Shown here in pieces: positions 54,437 to 63,474 of a DNA stretch of 64,000 nucleotides (position 1 is its first letter; each line of letters begins with the position of its first letter). The notes beneath the pieces were generated by a model. It worked only from the letters and a program-made list of their open reading frames with translations. It ran no database searches and was not told where the DNA came from. The position numbers and the translations under genes are program-made. This DNA is from Caproicibacterium sp. BJN0003. GTDB lineage: Bacteria; Bacillota; Clostridia; Oscillospirales; Acutalibacteraceae. The stretch is from contig NZ_CP111108.1 of NCBI RefSeq assembly GCF_026314295.1, positions 2,108,001 through 2,172,000 on the forward strand, written 5' to 3'.

Positions 54437-55501
54437 TCAGAAAACTTCTTTTTTGATTTGAGCAAAAGTCAAATGCTTATTATAAATACAGTTACCACCT
54501 ATCCAACCACGCTCAAAGAAGCAGTAAAGGAAGTCCCCGTCTACGCTGCATCCCAAATCCGAATATCCTCCCTGTTTTAAAAGCTGAATTCCTTTGCTCC
54601 ATGTTTTTCCATCATCCATGCTTCTCCGCAAAGTCAGATTCTGCCGCGCATTCTTGCTCCAATGCAGTGTTCCGCCTGCACGATACTGTAAAAGGTATGC
54701 TTCATCCTTCCACGCACAGTTTGAAAAAAGCAAGGTTTGGTCGGGCAAAGATAAAATGCTTCCAGCACAAATCGGATCCGGCAGAAAAGGATCCAGATAA
54801 GCATTCCCCCAATGTTCCGGAGTTCCCCTTACAAACGCCCTGAGACGAGTTTCCGGAGCTCCATGGCGCAAAGTCGCCAACAAACTGCCGTCTGAAAGCT
54901 CCGCCACTTCTCCCTCCGTAGGGTCAAGAACGTCGTCATTGGAAAGAACTAAGTTACTCCTTTTCCATGTATTCCCGTGATCTTCACTATACAGAGAAGC
55001 AAAACAGGCTGGATTATGGGCATTGATTCCACAGCTAAGCCACAACGGGAGCACCAAAGTTCCATTTTTCATTTGAAGGCCGTGCCCTGGTGCAACTGCA
55101 AACAATGTTAATGGCCAATCTTTTCTCCAACCTTCCACAACACTTATCAGTTCCACTTGGGGCAGCCAGCTTTCCCCATAATCTTCGCTTTTCTGAAAAT
55201 ACAATCGTTTATAATCCTCATTCCAGAAAAAATAGACCTCCTTTCCTGTCCCTGAAATCATCAGAGGATTATGTAACATAACCCCGTCCTTTTCTTTTTT
55301 TAAAATGGAAGGTTCCCCAAAACTTTTTCCTTTGTTACAGCTTCGCCGCAAGAGCAATCTTCGCTGATCCGACGCAGCAGCGCGCGCTTCGTAATACAGC
55401 AAAACGTCATCGTCGCTAAGCACCACCATACCGGGCACCCGATACATGTCATAACCGTTTTTTCCATATGTTTCAATGTCTGTCACAGAAATTTCACTCA
55501 T
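54437..55501 (-). CDS. Sialidase-fold (BNR repeat) protein, GH33-like, cytoplasmic
   Basis: 354 residues without signal peptide. YRVPG near residue 20 is the RIP/arginine motif; Asp boxes SEDYGESW, SEDHGNTW and SMDDGKTW mark the six-bladed propeller; EGEVAELSDGSLLATLR contains the catalytic Glu and GYSDLGC the catalytic Tyr expected in sialidases. It may therefore be an active glycosidase on a small imported substrate. Upstream of hyuA with its own promoter. Function in a deglycase locus is unexplained. Confidence 0.85.
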   Translation of the reverse strand: MSEISVTDIETYGKNGYDMYRVPGMVVLSDDDVLLYYEARAAASDQRRLLLRRSCNKGKSFGEPSILKKEKDGVMLHNPLMISGTGKEVYFFWNEDYKRLYFQKSEDYGESWLPQVELISVVEGWRKDWPLTLFAVAPGHGLQMKNGTLVLPLWLSCGINAHNPACFASLYSEDHGNTWKRSNLVLSNDDVLDPTEGEVAELSDGSLLATLRHGAPETRLRAFVRGTPEHWGNAYLDPFLPDPICAGSILSLPDQTLLFSNCAWKDEAYLLQYRAGGTLHWSKNARQNLTLRRSMDDGKTWSKGIQLLKQGGYSDLGCSVDGDFLYCFFERGWIGGNCIYNKHLTFAQIKKEVF

Positions 55502-55558
55502 TCAATCAGCTCCTTTCTTTTAAATTCTTATATATCGTTCTATTACATTATTTTTCAT

Positions 55559-55596
55559 ATCTAATTGTATTATAGTTAGATCTTAATAAAATGCAA
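55559..55596 (-). promoter_or_regulatory. Promoter and dyad upstream of the sialidase-fold gene
   Basis: Minus strand TTGCAT (55596-55591), 16-base spacer, TATAAT (55574-55569); ATCTAA (55559-55564) and TTAGAT (55576-55581) form an inverted repeat across the -10. Confidence 0.6.
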
Positions 55597-55776
55597 GTAC
55601 TAAACAAAAATTATGCACATAATTTTTGTTATTAAGTGAATTTGCACTTGTCAGAAAATAATTCTACGAGTACAATAAAAGCAGTTTTAGAAAAAGGCCA
55701 AGCTTTAACGCTGTCTTTATTTTGATCACACGAAACAAACCCAATCAGTCTGTTAGAATGGCAGGTGGACAAAACC

Positions 55777-56325
55777 ATGTACTATTTATCGCATTATTCC
55801 TCTCCCGTTGGTTTTCTATCTCTAGTCGCAACCGATCAATCCCTAGTCGGGCTATGGATCGAGGGGCAAAAATATTTTAAAAGCACTTTGTCAGATCCTC
55901 CAATTGAGCAAGAAAATTTACCCATCTTATCCATGACGAAACTTTGGCTGGATCGATATTTTGCAGGAGAAAAGCCCTCTATTTCTGAATTATCTCTCTC
56001 TCCTTCCGGCAGCGAATTCCGCCAAACGATCTGGAAAATCTTATGCACTATCCCATACGGTCAAGTCATGACATACGGAGAAGTTGCCAAAGAAGCGGCA
56101 ATTATCCTAAAAAAAGAAAAAATGTCTGCACAGGCAGTTGGCGGTGCGGTCGGACATAATCCGATTTCAATCATTATTCCATGCCATCGGGTTATTGGTA
56201 CAAATGGAAACCTTACCGGTTATGCAGGCGGGATTGATAAAAAGCAAAAGCTGCTGGAGCTAGAAGGTGTTGATCTATTAAAAATACAACGTGAAAAAAA
56301 GGCAAAAGCAACCTTACAAAAATAA
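55777..56325 (+). CDS. ogt: Methylated-DNA-[protein]-cysteine S-methyltransferase
   Basis: 182 residues from ATG 55777 with AGGTGG upstream. Removes methyl/alkyl groups from O6-guanine onto its own cysteine in IIPCHRVIG, a one-use repair protein. GQVMTYGEVAKEA is the DNA-binding helix with the arginine finger region, and NPISIIIPCHR precedes the tail. Single gene. Confidence 0.95.
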   Translation: MYYLSHYSSPVGFLSLVATDQSLVGLWIEGQKYFKSTLSDPPIEQENLPILSMTKLWLDRYFAGEKPSISELSLSPSGSEFRQTIWKILCTIPYGQVMTYGEVAKEAAIILKKEKMSAQAVGGAVGHNPISIIIPCHRVIGTNGNLTGYAGGIDKKQKLLELEGVDLLKIQREKKAKATLQK

Positions 56326-56401
56326 TAAGCGAATTCATTGTTTTTTCCTTTTTCTGTATGTTAATTTTTGATTTGTCCATACTGAAAAAGAGGTGATTGC
56401 T

Positions 56402-56596
56402 TTGAAAGACATGGAACTGCCTTTGGGATTCGGTATGGCATTGGCACAAAATGAAGCAGCCATGCAAAAGTTTGAATCCTTATCTAAAGAAGAAAAAGAA
56501 GCTATTCTTCAAAAAACGCACACGATCGATTCCAAAAACGAAATGCGTGCATTGGTAGACAGCCTCGCTTCTGAAAACTTTTCCGCTTTTTCATAA
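56402..56596 (+). CDS. Small conserved protein of unknown function
   Basis: 64 residues from TTG 56402, with AGAGGTG six bases upstream; GTG 56393 overlaps the ribosome site. Acidic, helical, soluble: LPLGFGMALAQNEAAM and KEEKEAILQKTHTI. I recall similar short LPLGFGMALAQN proteins in Clostridia without assigned function. Followed by a terminator. Confidence 0.75.
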   Translation: MKDMELPLGFGMALAQNEAAMQKFESLSKEEKEAILQKTHTIDSKNEMRALVDSLASENFSAFS

Positions 56597-56599
56597 AAG

Positions 56600-56644
56600 A
56601 AGCCTGCAAATTGGTTCTAATGAATCAACCTGCAGGCTTTTTTT
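56600..56644. terminator. Bidirectional terminator after the small protein gene and hydA
   Basis: AAGCCTGCA / TGCAGGCTT with an inner GGTT/AACC-type pairing, T-run on the plus strand and A-run reading as T-run on the minus strand. Confidence 0.85.
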
Positions 56645-58412
56645 AATATTCTTTTGATTTCTGTTCGTTTTCTTTTAAAATCTGTGATGGCATTTTCCAC
56701 GCATTATGATCGGTATGTAAAAGATCATGTGCTTTTCCCTTAAGTGGTTGTCCCAAATATTTTCGATACAAAATTTGAACTTCCGGATTCTCGTGGGAAA
56801 AGCGAAGAGGCATCGCGGAATCGATCTGCCAGAGACACTCCCCGCGCTTTTCTGCCAATTCCAATCCTTCATGAATCGGCTGTCCACCGCCTCCGGCACA
56901 GCCTCCCGGACAGGCCATTACTTCTACAAAATCATAAGAAACATCACCTTTATCGATCGCTTCCATCAGTCTGCGTGTATTAGAAAGGCCGCTTACCGCT
57001 GCCACATGAACCTTTCCGATTTTTGGAATGGAAAACGTTCCTTCTTTCCACGGGTGCGTTTTGTGAACAAGCTGAAAAGCATCCGGATCCGGCTTAGAAC
57101 CGGTCAAAAAGCAATACGCCGAACGCAGCGCGGCAACCATTACGCCTCCGGTAGCACCAAAGATCACTCCGGCTCCCGTACTGGTACCCAACGGAGAATC
57201 AAAGGATTCTTCCTTTAAATTGACCGGTACAATATGTTCACTGTGAAAGACACGACAGATTTCACGGGTTGTAAGTACAGCATCTACCGATGGCACTCCG
57301 TAAGCATCCTTCATGGTCGGCAATTCACATTCTTGTTTTTTGGCAATACAGGGCATGATAGAAACCACAAACAGCTTTTTGGGGTCAATTCCCTTCTGCT
57401 CTGCAAAATAGCTCTTCACGACCGATCCAAACATCTGCTGCGGAGATTTTGCTGTAGAAAGGCAATCTACATAAGAAGGATACTGCGATTTTAAGAACCG
57501 TACCCATGCCGGGCAGCAGGAAGTAAACATCGGCCAACGATATTGATTGCGATGGGTCAATTTTTTAGCAAGCTCATGGCTTTCCTCTACGATCGTCAAA
57601 TCAGCGGAAAAATCGGTATCAAAAACATAATCGAAACCAACATGCCGCAAAGCTGACACCAAGCGGCCAATCGTTGCAAACTCCGGTGAAAGCTGAAACG
57701 CTTCCGCCCACGCGACTCGAACAGCAGGTGCAACCTGCACCACCGTTGTAATATCCGGATCTGCCAAAGCGTGAAACACTTCATTTGTATCATCTCTGGC
57801 CGTCAGTGCCCCAGTAGGACAATGAGTCACACACTGTCCGCAATAAGTACAGTCGGTATCCTTTAATTTCCGGTTATAAGAAACATCAACCGTTGTTCTG
57901 GATCCGGTTCCAGCCACATCCCAAATCTTCATATTCTGTACTTTATCACAGATTTGAATACACCGCATACATTTAATGCACTTACTGGCCTCTCGAATCA
58001 AAGGCACATCCATATCAATCTCCGTGCGTTCCATACGAACCCGATATGGCTGATAATGAATATTCAGATCATTGGAGAGCTTTTGCAGCATACAGTTTCC
58101 GTTGCGGATACAGGTCGTACAACTTGTATCATGCTGCGAAAGGATCAGCCGCAGATTGGTACGCCGAGCCTGCCGAACACGAGGTGAATTCGTGCGAACC
58201 ACCATGCCCTCGAGCAATTCATTATTGCAGGCCGGCACAAGACGGCCTGTCCCATCCACTTCCACGACACAGACACGACAAGCTGCAATTTCATTGATCT
58301 CTTTGAGATAGCACAAATGCGGAATCAAAATTCCAACACTTTTTGCAGCGTCCAAAATTGAAGTTCCATTTTCTACACAGACAGAAAGGCCGTCTATTGT
58401 TGCATTTACCAT
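56643..58412 (-). CDS. hydA: [FeFe]-hydrogenase, CpI-like domain layout
   Basis: 589 residues. [2Fe-2S] domain C34/C45/C48/C62; His-ligated cluster H94/C98/C101/C107; two [4Fe-4S] clusters C145-C155 and C188-C198; H-cluster motifs TSCCPAW (297-303), MPCIAKKQE (Cys355) and MACPGGCAGGGGQP (Cys501, Cys505). Same order and nearly the same numbering as C. pasteurianus CpI. Soluble. Overlaps the upstream flavoprotein gene by seven bases, so it probably forms a NAD(P)H-linked, possibly bifurcating complex rather than acting alone with ferredoxin. Confidence 0.95.
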   Translation of the reverse strand: MVNATIDGLSVCVENGTSILDAAKSVGILIPHLCYLKEINEIAACRVCVVEVDGTGRLVPACNNELLEGMVVRTNSPRVRQARRTNLRLILSQHDTSCTTCIRNGNCMLQKLSNDLNIHYQPYRVRMERTEIDMDVPLIREASKCIKCMRCIQICDKVQNMKIWDVAGTGSRTTVDVSYNRKLKDTDCTYCGQCVTHCPTGALTARDDTNEVFHALADPDITTVVQVAPAVRVAWAEAFQLSPEFATIGRLVSALRHVGFDYVFDTDFSADLTIVEESHELAKKLTHRNQYRWPMFTSCCPAWVRFLKSQYPSYVDCLSTAKSPQQMFGSVVKSYFAEQKGIDPKKLFVVSIMPCIAKKQECELPTMKDAYGVPSVDAVLTTREICRVFHSEHIVPVNLKEESFDSPLGTSTGAGVIFGATGGVMVAALRSAYCFLTGSKPDPDAFQLVHKTHPWKEGTFSIPKIGKVHVAAVSGLSNTRRLMEAIDKGDVSYDFVEVMACPGGCAGGGGQPIHEGLELAEKRGECLWQIDSAMPLRFSHENPEVQILYRKYLGQPLKGKAHDLLHTDHNAWKMPSQILKENEQKSKEY

Positions 58413-60247
58413 TGTTTTTCACGACCTCCCTTAAAGTTTCCATATCCAAAGTGATCACACCGCAGACAGCGGGACGATTCCTGCTTGGCTTCTTCATCCG
58501 TCATGCCGCATTCAATACATTCAAAGTCGTATTTCCGCTCTGAAGCCTCCCGCATCGTAACATCGACGCGTCCTCGCGGCTGCATATCATAAAACCGCGG
58601 AGTCGGCACCTCGACCTCGGCCTTGATTTCATGATGGAATCCCAAATATTCATCAATATTGGCAGCTGCCACCTTTCCGGCTGCAATTGCCTGAATAACG
58701 GTAGCCGGGCCGGTTACACAGTCCCCTCCGGCAAAGACGCCTTCCATTTCGGGCATCTCCGTATTCGAATTTGCAAGCAAGGTACCGCTGCGCTGAATTT
58801 TAATTCCGGTTTGCTCAAATCCGGCCGTCTCGATTCCCTGACCGATTGCCACTACAACAATATCTGCAACGATCCGTTTCTGCGGGACATCTGCTGTTTT
58901 AGGGCGTGGACGTCCGCGGGAATCTTTTTCTCCAATAATCTGCGGCTGGGTCCAAAGTGCCGCCACATTGCCTTTTTCATCCGCTTCAATCCGAATAGGA
59001 ACCTGCAAAGTCTGAACTTCGGCTCCCTCTGCAATCGCTCCGACAATCTCTTCTTTTTGCGCCGTCATATCTTCCTGACGGCGTCGATACACGCAAGTCA
59101 CCTTTTTTGCGCCAAGCCGTATGGCACTGCGTGTCACGTCCATTGCAACGTTTCCGCCGCCTACAACAACAATTCTTTGGCCCGTAAAATCAGGCATCTC
59201 GTTATCCCCGATATGCTTTAAAAGTTCCACAGCCGAAACAACGCCGTGACAGCCATCTTCCCCTTCAATCCCCAGTTTTTTATCGCTGTTGGCTCCGATC
59301 GAAAGATACAAGCAGTCATAGTCCTGCTTTAATTTACTAAATGTAATATCTGTTCCTACATTGATCTCTGTTTTTACTTCAATTCCCAAGGTCAAAATCG
59401 AACGAATTTCTGCATCCATTTTTTCTCTTGGCAACCGGTAATCCGGAATTCCATACCGCATCATCCCGCCCAGCTGGCGATGATGTTCATAGATCGTAAC
59501 CTTGTGACCCATCAATGCAAGATAATAGGCAGCCGACAATCCTCCCGGTCCACCACCCACAACTGCAATCTTTTTGCCGGTGGATGGTGCACATTTAGGC
59601 TGCGGTACTTCGCTTGCATGATCGGCAGCATAGCGTTTAAGGCCACGGATATTAATTGGGTCATCTACCATACTTCGGCGACAGCGCGCTTCGCAGGGGT
59701 GATCGCAAATATATCCGCAAGCAAGCGGCATTGGATTGTCTTTTCGAATCAGGCGGATCGCGTCATCGCAGCGTCCGCTATTGATCAGAGAAATGTACCC
59801 AGGAATATCGACTCCTGCTGGGCAAAGCGCAACACAAGGAACCGGTGTATGTAGAGCTCCCAGGCAGCGGTGATGAAGAATATGCTCTTCGTAATCATCC
59901 CGAAATCCCTGTAATCCCTGAAGAACAAGCTGTGCTGCATTTACACCGATCGCACAGTCTGCCGTATCCACGATAACCTGTGCGGTCACATGAATTTGAT
60001 GCAGAATATGCATGGAAGCTTCTCCATCAAGCACCCGCTGCAGCATTTCAGACAGCTGCCCTAATCCAATACGGCACGGTACACATTTCCCGCATGTTTG
60101 TGCATGGCATAAGTTTAAAAAGTTCAGCGCCATATCGATTGGGCATAACCCCGGAGGGCTTGCCGCGATTCGCTGCTCCACACTTCGGTAAAGCTGTTCT
60201 ACAACGGCCTGAGCTTCGCTTTGCGTCTTAATATACAATCGGCTCAT
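58406..60247 (-). CDS. NuoF-type Fe-S / GltD-like NAD(P)H:acceptor flavoprotein, hydrogenase partner
   Basis: 613 residues in fused modules: 1-110 a piece matching the NuoF C-terminal cluster domain (CGKCVPCRIG at 52-61, DCAIG at 98); 125-195 the GltD-type dicluster CVALCPAG..CGYICDHPCEARCRR; FAD fold VVGGGPGGLSAAYYL; NAD(P) fold VVGGGNVAMDVTRSA with YRRR after it, which in GltD favours NADPH; a C-terminal CIECG..CLRCD pair. Passes electrons between NAD(P)H and the hydrogenase encoded next. No hydB (full NuoF with FMN) or hydC gene is nearby. Confidence 0.9.
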   Translation of the reverse strand: MSRLYIKTQSEAQAVVEQLYRSVEQRIAASPPGLCPIDMALNFLNLCHAQTCGKCVPCRIGLGQLSEMLQRVLDGEASMHILHQIHVTAQVIVDTADCAIGVNAAQLVLQGLQGFRDDYEEHILHHRCLGALHTPVPCVALCPAGVDIPGYISLINSGRCDDAIRLIRKDNPMPLACGYICDHPCEARCRRSMVDDPINIRGLKRYAADHASEVPQPKCAPSTGKKIAVVGGGPGGLSAAYYLALMGHKVTIYEHHRQLGGMMRYGIPDYRLPREKMDAEIRSILTLGIEVKTEINVGTDITFSKLKQDYDCLYLSIGANSDKKLGIEGEDGCHGVVSAVELLKHIGDNEMPDFTGQRIVVVGGGNVAMDVTRSAIRLGAKKVTCVYRRRQEDMTAQKEEIVGAIAEGAEVQTLQVPIRIEADEKGNVAALWTQPQIIGEKDSRGRPRPKTADVPQKRIVADIVVVAIGQGIETAGFEQTGIKIQRSGTLLANSNTEMPEMEGVFAGGDCVTGPATVIQAIAAGKVAAANIDEYLGFHHEIKAEVEVPTPRFYDMQPRGRVDVTMREASERKYDFECIECGMTDEEAKQESSRCLRCDHFGYGNFKGGREKQW

Positions 60248-60400
60248 AAAATATCACTTCTTAAAAATTTTTCTTTAGACAACCTTTGTTAAAACGTGAA
60301 CATTAATACTGTAACATACTTTCCGGGAATGTTAAATAAAAAACATCTTTCTTTCAAAAAAATTTTACAAAATATTTTAACTATTCTGCATCTATAAAAA

Positions 60401-60450
60401 CTCTCCTTTCAAAGCCCCCACATAAATCACTGTGTGCTTTAAAAGGAGAA
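60401..60450 (-). terminator. Terminator of the sortase operon
   Basis: CTCTCCTTT.AAAGC / GCTTT.AAAGGAGAA hairpin; TTTTTA follows on the minus strand. Confidence 0.78.
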
Positions 60451-60493
60451 TTAAAAATCAATTTTTGATTCTGATATGCTTATCCTCAAAAAT

Positions 60494-61381
60494 TCAGAAT
60501 ACTTTTACAGAAGGATTATTAAACATTCTCTGGCAATCCTTTTTTTCCAGCACGAGGTAAACAATTGAGAAAATGACGGCCATTAATACAAGGATTCCTA
60601 TCATCAAGAGAAGGAAAAAAAGCACCTGATGGGTATAAGTTGTCATCAGAGCATAAAGTGCTTTTTGAGTGATCCCAATTTTTTCAATTTTGCCAGAAAA
60701 AACGACAACAGCCCACGGGACAAACAGTGTTAAAGCAGCACCGGAGCAGGCATAAATACAGTAGCGGCAAAAAGAACGTTTATGCCGAAGAAAATAAAGA
60801 AAGACGATCACAAAAAGCGCTAAAGCGGCCAGCCCAATGGTTGCAATTAAGATTGGTTTCTTTAAAAATTGCAGCGTACCGGAAGCATAAGAAAACAATG
60901 GAATACGAACTGTCTCCTGATAGCTTTCACGGCAAACCTGCGCAAGATACTGCAAAGCCCCATCAACTGTATCCGTCACTTCAATATTCCGCTCTTTTAC
61001 ATTTTTCAGCAGTTTTTGATACATCTGATTCTGAAAACTGTCAAAATCGATTTGCGGGGCAGAAGGGTCATATAATTGATCCACTTCCCCAAAAAGATCT
61101 GACTGAACCTGAGTTTCATCTAATGCTGAATTAAAAAAATCTTCATCAAAATCACTGCTGATTCCATAGGATACGAACGTTTCCTTCAAATCCTGCGTCA
61201 AATAAAAAGCCGCATTGCTTTTGACAATCTGTTCTTTCAGAAAAGACGGGGAAAGGACCGTCGCCTGAAAAAGGGCCGCACAGGAAAGCAAAAAGAGAAA
61301 AAGACTCAGAAAAAAGGATAGAATCCATGAAATGATATGTTTCATCATCGGATTTTGATCTGCATTTAATTTTATTGACAT
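60494..61381 (-). CDS. Membrane protein of unknown function, sortase operon
   Basis: 295 residues: one N-terminal helix (about 15-38), an extracytoplasmic acidic domain (about 40-170), then three helices (about 175-195, 210-230, 250-275). I do not recognise the family. It follows the sortase gene by 18 bases, suggesting a role in handling or assembling the sortase substrate. Confidence 0.7.
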   Translation of the reverse strand: MSIKLNADQNPMMKHIISWILSFFLSLFLFLLSCAALFQATVLSPSFLKEQIVKSNAAFYLTQDLKETFVSYGISSDFDEDFFNSALDETQVQSDLFGEVDQLYDPSAPQIDFDSFQNQMYQKLLKNVKERNIEVTDTVDGALQYLAQVCRESYQETVRIPLFSYASGTLQFLKKPILIATIGLAALALFVIVFLYFLRHKRSFCRYCIYACSGAALTLFVPWAVVVFSGKIEKIGITQKALYALMTTYTHQVLFFLLLMIGILVLMAVIFSIVYLVLEKKDCQRMFNNPSVKVF

Positions 61382-61399
61382 TTCATCTTTCCTTCCCTT

Positions 61400-62071
61400 T
61401 CATGATAGAATCTCAGGTCCGGAAACATATCGGGCATAAACAAATACACGATAGGGAGTTGCACCGATTTCTGCTACATTATGGCAGGTATAAAGGATCA
61501 AATTCTCTTCCTGTTTTGTCAGGTCATAAGCAGTGGTATCGTCATACCGAGCTGTCTGCGAACCGGTAATCTCATAAAGATAAGTTCCGTAATTCGTGCA
61601 AAGTTCCACCTGATCTCCAACATTAACATTCGGCAGTGGAAGAAAATAAGTGTTATTGTGTCCACCGATTAAAATGGTGTGCCCCTGTCCGGGAAGATAA
61701 GTTCCGGAATAAACCTCCACACCATTAATCATGTTTTTGATGTTGTCTCCATAAACAAGTGGAGCATCAACTCCCACTGATGGAATGTGCAGCTCCCCAA
61801 AAGTTTCTCCCTCAGAAGGAAATTTGATATCACTGCTTTTTAAGGTATCCCCCGTATTCTGAACAGAACCTTGATAAATATTAGCGGCATTTTCATCAAA
61901 TTGAGGAGTACTGGAGGTAAAAGCCAAATCCACCATATTTACATACGGCATCACAATAGGACCCAATGCAACCGCTATTAATAAAACTATTAACAGAAAG
62001 AAAGCAATGGGATAAAAAATAAATTTTATCCCATTGCTTTTTCTGGATTTCTTTCGAAATTCGTATTTCAT
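61400..62071 (-). CDS. Sortase (class D-like)
   Basis: 223 residues with an N-terminal membrane anchor (about 15-42) and the sortase barrel. Catalytic His in ILIGGHNNTY, Cys in LILYTCHN, Arg in TPYRVFVY. The order and short length fit class D; class is not certain. No clear ribosome site and only five bases after its presumed substrate gene, so translation is probably coupled. Confidence 0.9.
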   Translation of the reverse strand: MKYEFRKKSRKSNGIKFIFYPIAFFLLIVLLIAVALGPIVMPYVNMVDLAFTSSTPQFDENAANIYQGSVQNTGDTLKSSDIKFPSEGETFGELHIPSVGVDAPLVYGDNIKNMINGVEVYSGTYLPGQGHTILIGGHNNTYFLPLPNVNVGDQVELCTNYGTYLYEITGSQTARYDDTTAYDLTKQEENLILYTCHNVAEIGATPYRVFVYARYVSGPEILS

Positions 62072-62076
62072 AATAA

Positions 62077-62619
62077 TTAGTGCACTTTTACCAAATGATT
62101 CTTAGCAGAAACTGCAACAATTGCTCCCAAGGAACCAAGGATTGCAAGCACAATTACCGTCAAAGTGGTATAATCCGCACCGGTCTGTTTAATGGGATTA
62201 GACTGTGTAGAAGTACTGTAAGTCTTACCATTTTTATCTACAACAGAAATGGTTTTGCCATCAAAAGTAAGAGTGGCGCCTACCTTTTTGGCAGCTTCGG
62301 TCGCCATATTTTCCAATTTTGTCTGAATATCGGATGGAATCTCATTGAAGGATACCTTACCAGTATTTGCCCATGTCTCTTTCGCTTCTTTCAGATCACT
62401 AAGTGCAGTAGAAAGCTGTGAATCCGTCAAATCGTTAGCGTTGAGAAAATCTTCTGCCAATTTAACATACTGATCCGGAATCTGTCTTGTCTGCGTGCCA
62501 ATCTGGATTCCAGATTTTATCTCTGCAATAACATCATCTTTTGTAGTTGCAGCAAAAGCCGGAATCGCCATTGCAACCATCATAATTCCTGCACAAAAAA
62601 TTGCAAGTAACTTTTTCAT
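62077..62619 (-). CDS. Secreted protein with C-terminal sorting signal, likely substrate of the adjacent sortase
   Basis: 180 residues from ATG 62619 (GGGAGGG upstream). Signal peptide ending IPAFAA, a helical acidic domain, then NPIKQTGADY, a 20-residue hydrophobic helix and a short basic tail KNHLVKVH: the layout of a sortase substrate, with QTG in place of the LPxTG motif. Domain of unknown function. First gene of the operon. Confidence 0.82.
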   Translation of the reverse strand: MKKLLAIFCAGIMMVAMAIPAFAATTKDDVIAEIKSGIQIGTQTRQIPDQYVKLAEDFLNANDLTDSQLSTALSDLKEAKETWANTGKVSFNEIPSDIQTKLENMATEAAKKVGATLTFDGKTISVVDKNGKTYSTSTQSNPIKQTGADYTTLTVIVLAILGSLGAIVAVSAKNHLVKVH

Positions 62620-62689
62620 AAAACGACCCTCCCATAAATAATTTTTTGTCGTCATTTTTTTTATTATTATAAGTTCAAATGTTTTCCAT

Positions 62690-62718
62690 ATTATAACAAA
62701 TTTTAAGCAAATTGTAAA
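62690..62718 (-). promoter_or_regulatory. Promoter of the sortase operon
   Basis: Minus strand TTTACA (62718-62713), 17-base spacer, TATAAT (62695-62690). Confidence 0.8.
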
Positions 62719-62751
62719 GAAATAATCTTCTGAATTTCGTTATTTTCTATG

Positions 62752-63474
62752 TTATAGTCCCAAATTAGCCCATGTTTCCTGTATATTTGCAAACAGCTCC
62801 CGCCCACGGCGCTTTTTCGTCAACACCGGCAATGCTTTATCAAAAGAAGGCATCCGTGTACTCATATTATGGGTATCGCTGCCGATCAGCATCGGATAGC
62901 CTTCTTCTGAAAGTGAATAAAGAAAGCGACAGTTTTCATGGCTTTGAAGTGCACCGGAATTAAACTGTAAAATCAAATCTTCAAAAGATAGCAGCTCTTC
63001 AAAATCGCGTGAATGATAGTATGCCTGATACCGTTCAATGTGCGCTAGCACGGGAATAATGTTAAGCGCGTAGGTCAAATTGCGTAACTCTTCTAAGATC
63101 CATGGATGATAGGGTTGCCTGGGAAGTTCCAATAAAAGGAGCTTTGTATCTCCCAGGCAAAGCGGCCGCAAATCCACTTCGCACAATCCCTGCGTCAAAT
63201 AAATCTCCGCCCCTAAAAAAGCTTCCGGACTATCCGCCATTCCTTGAAATGAGCTGAGAACCCGATAGGAATCTGACCGTCTCTGTAAAAAATCAGAAAG
63301 TGATTCTCTCTGCGGATAATAATGCGGAGTTAAAAAGGCTTTTCTGACTCCTTGCTTTTTTAAGGTCTGCAGCATCTGAATCGACATATTGCAGTCTTTG
63401 GCACCATCGTCCATCCCCGGAAGACAATGTGTATGAAGATCCACAAAAGATAAATTATTTGTTTTTGTATTCAT
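62752..63474 (-). CDS. cpsB: CpsB/YwqE-type tyrosine-protein phosphatase (PHP fold)
   Basis: Manganese-dependent phosphatase that dephosphorylates the CpsD kinase in capsule/exopolysaccharide control. 240 residues from ATG 63474, inside the end of cpsD. PHP metal motifs DLHTHCLPGMDDG, LTPHYYP, AHIERY and GSDTHN are present. Overlaps cpsD by 20 bases. Confidence 0.92.
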   Translation of the reverse strand: MNTKTNNLSFVDLHTHCLPGMDDGAKDCNMSIQMLQTLKKQGVRKAFLTPHYYPQRESLSDFLQRRSDSYRVLSSFQGMADSPEAFLGAEIYLTQGLCEVDLRPLCLGDTKLLLLELPRQPYHPWILEELRNLTYALNIIPVLAHIERYQAYYHSRDFEELLSFEDLILQFNSGALQSHENCRFLYSLSEEGYPMLIGSDTHNMSTRMPSFDKALPVLTKKRRGRELFANIQETWANLGL

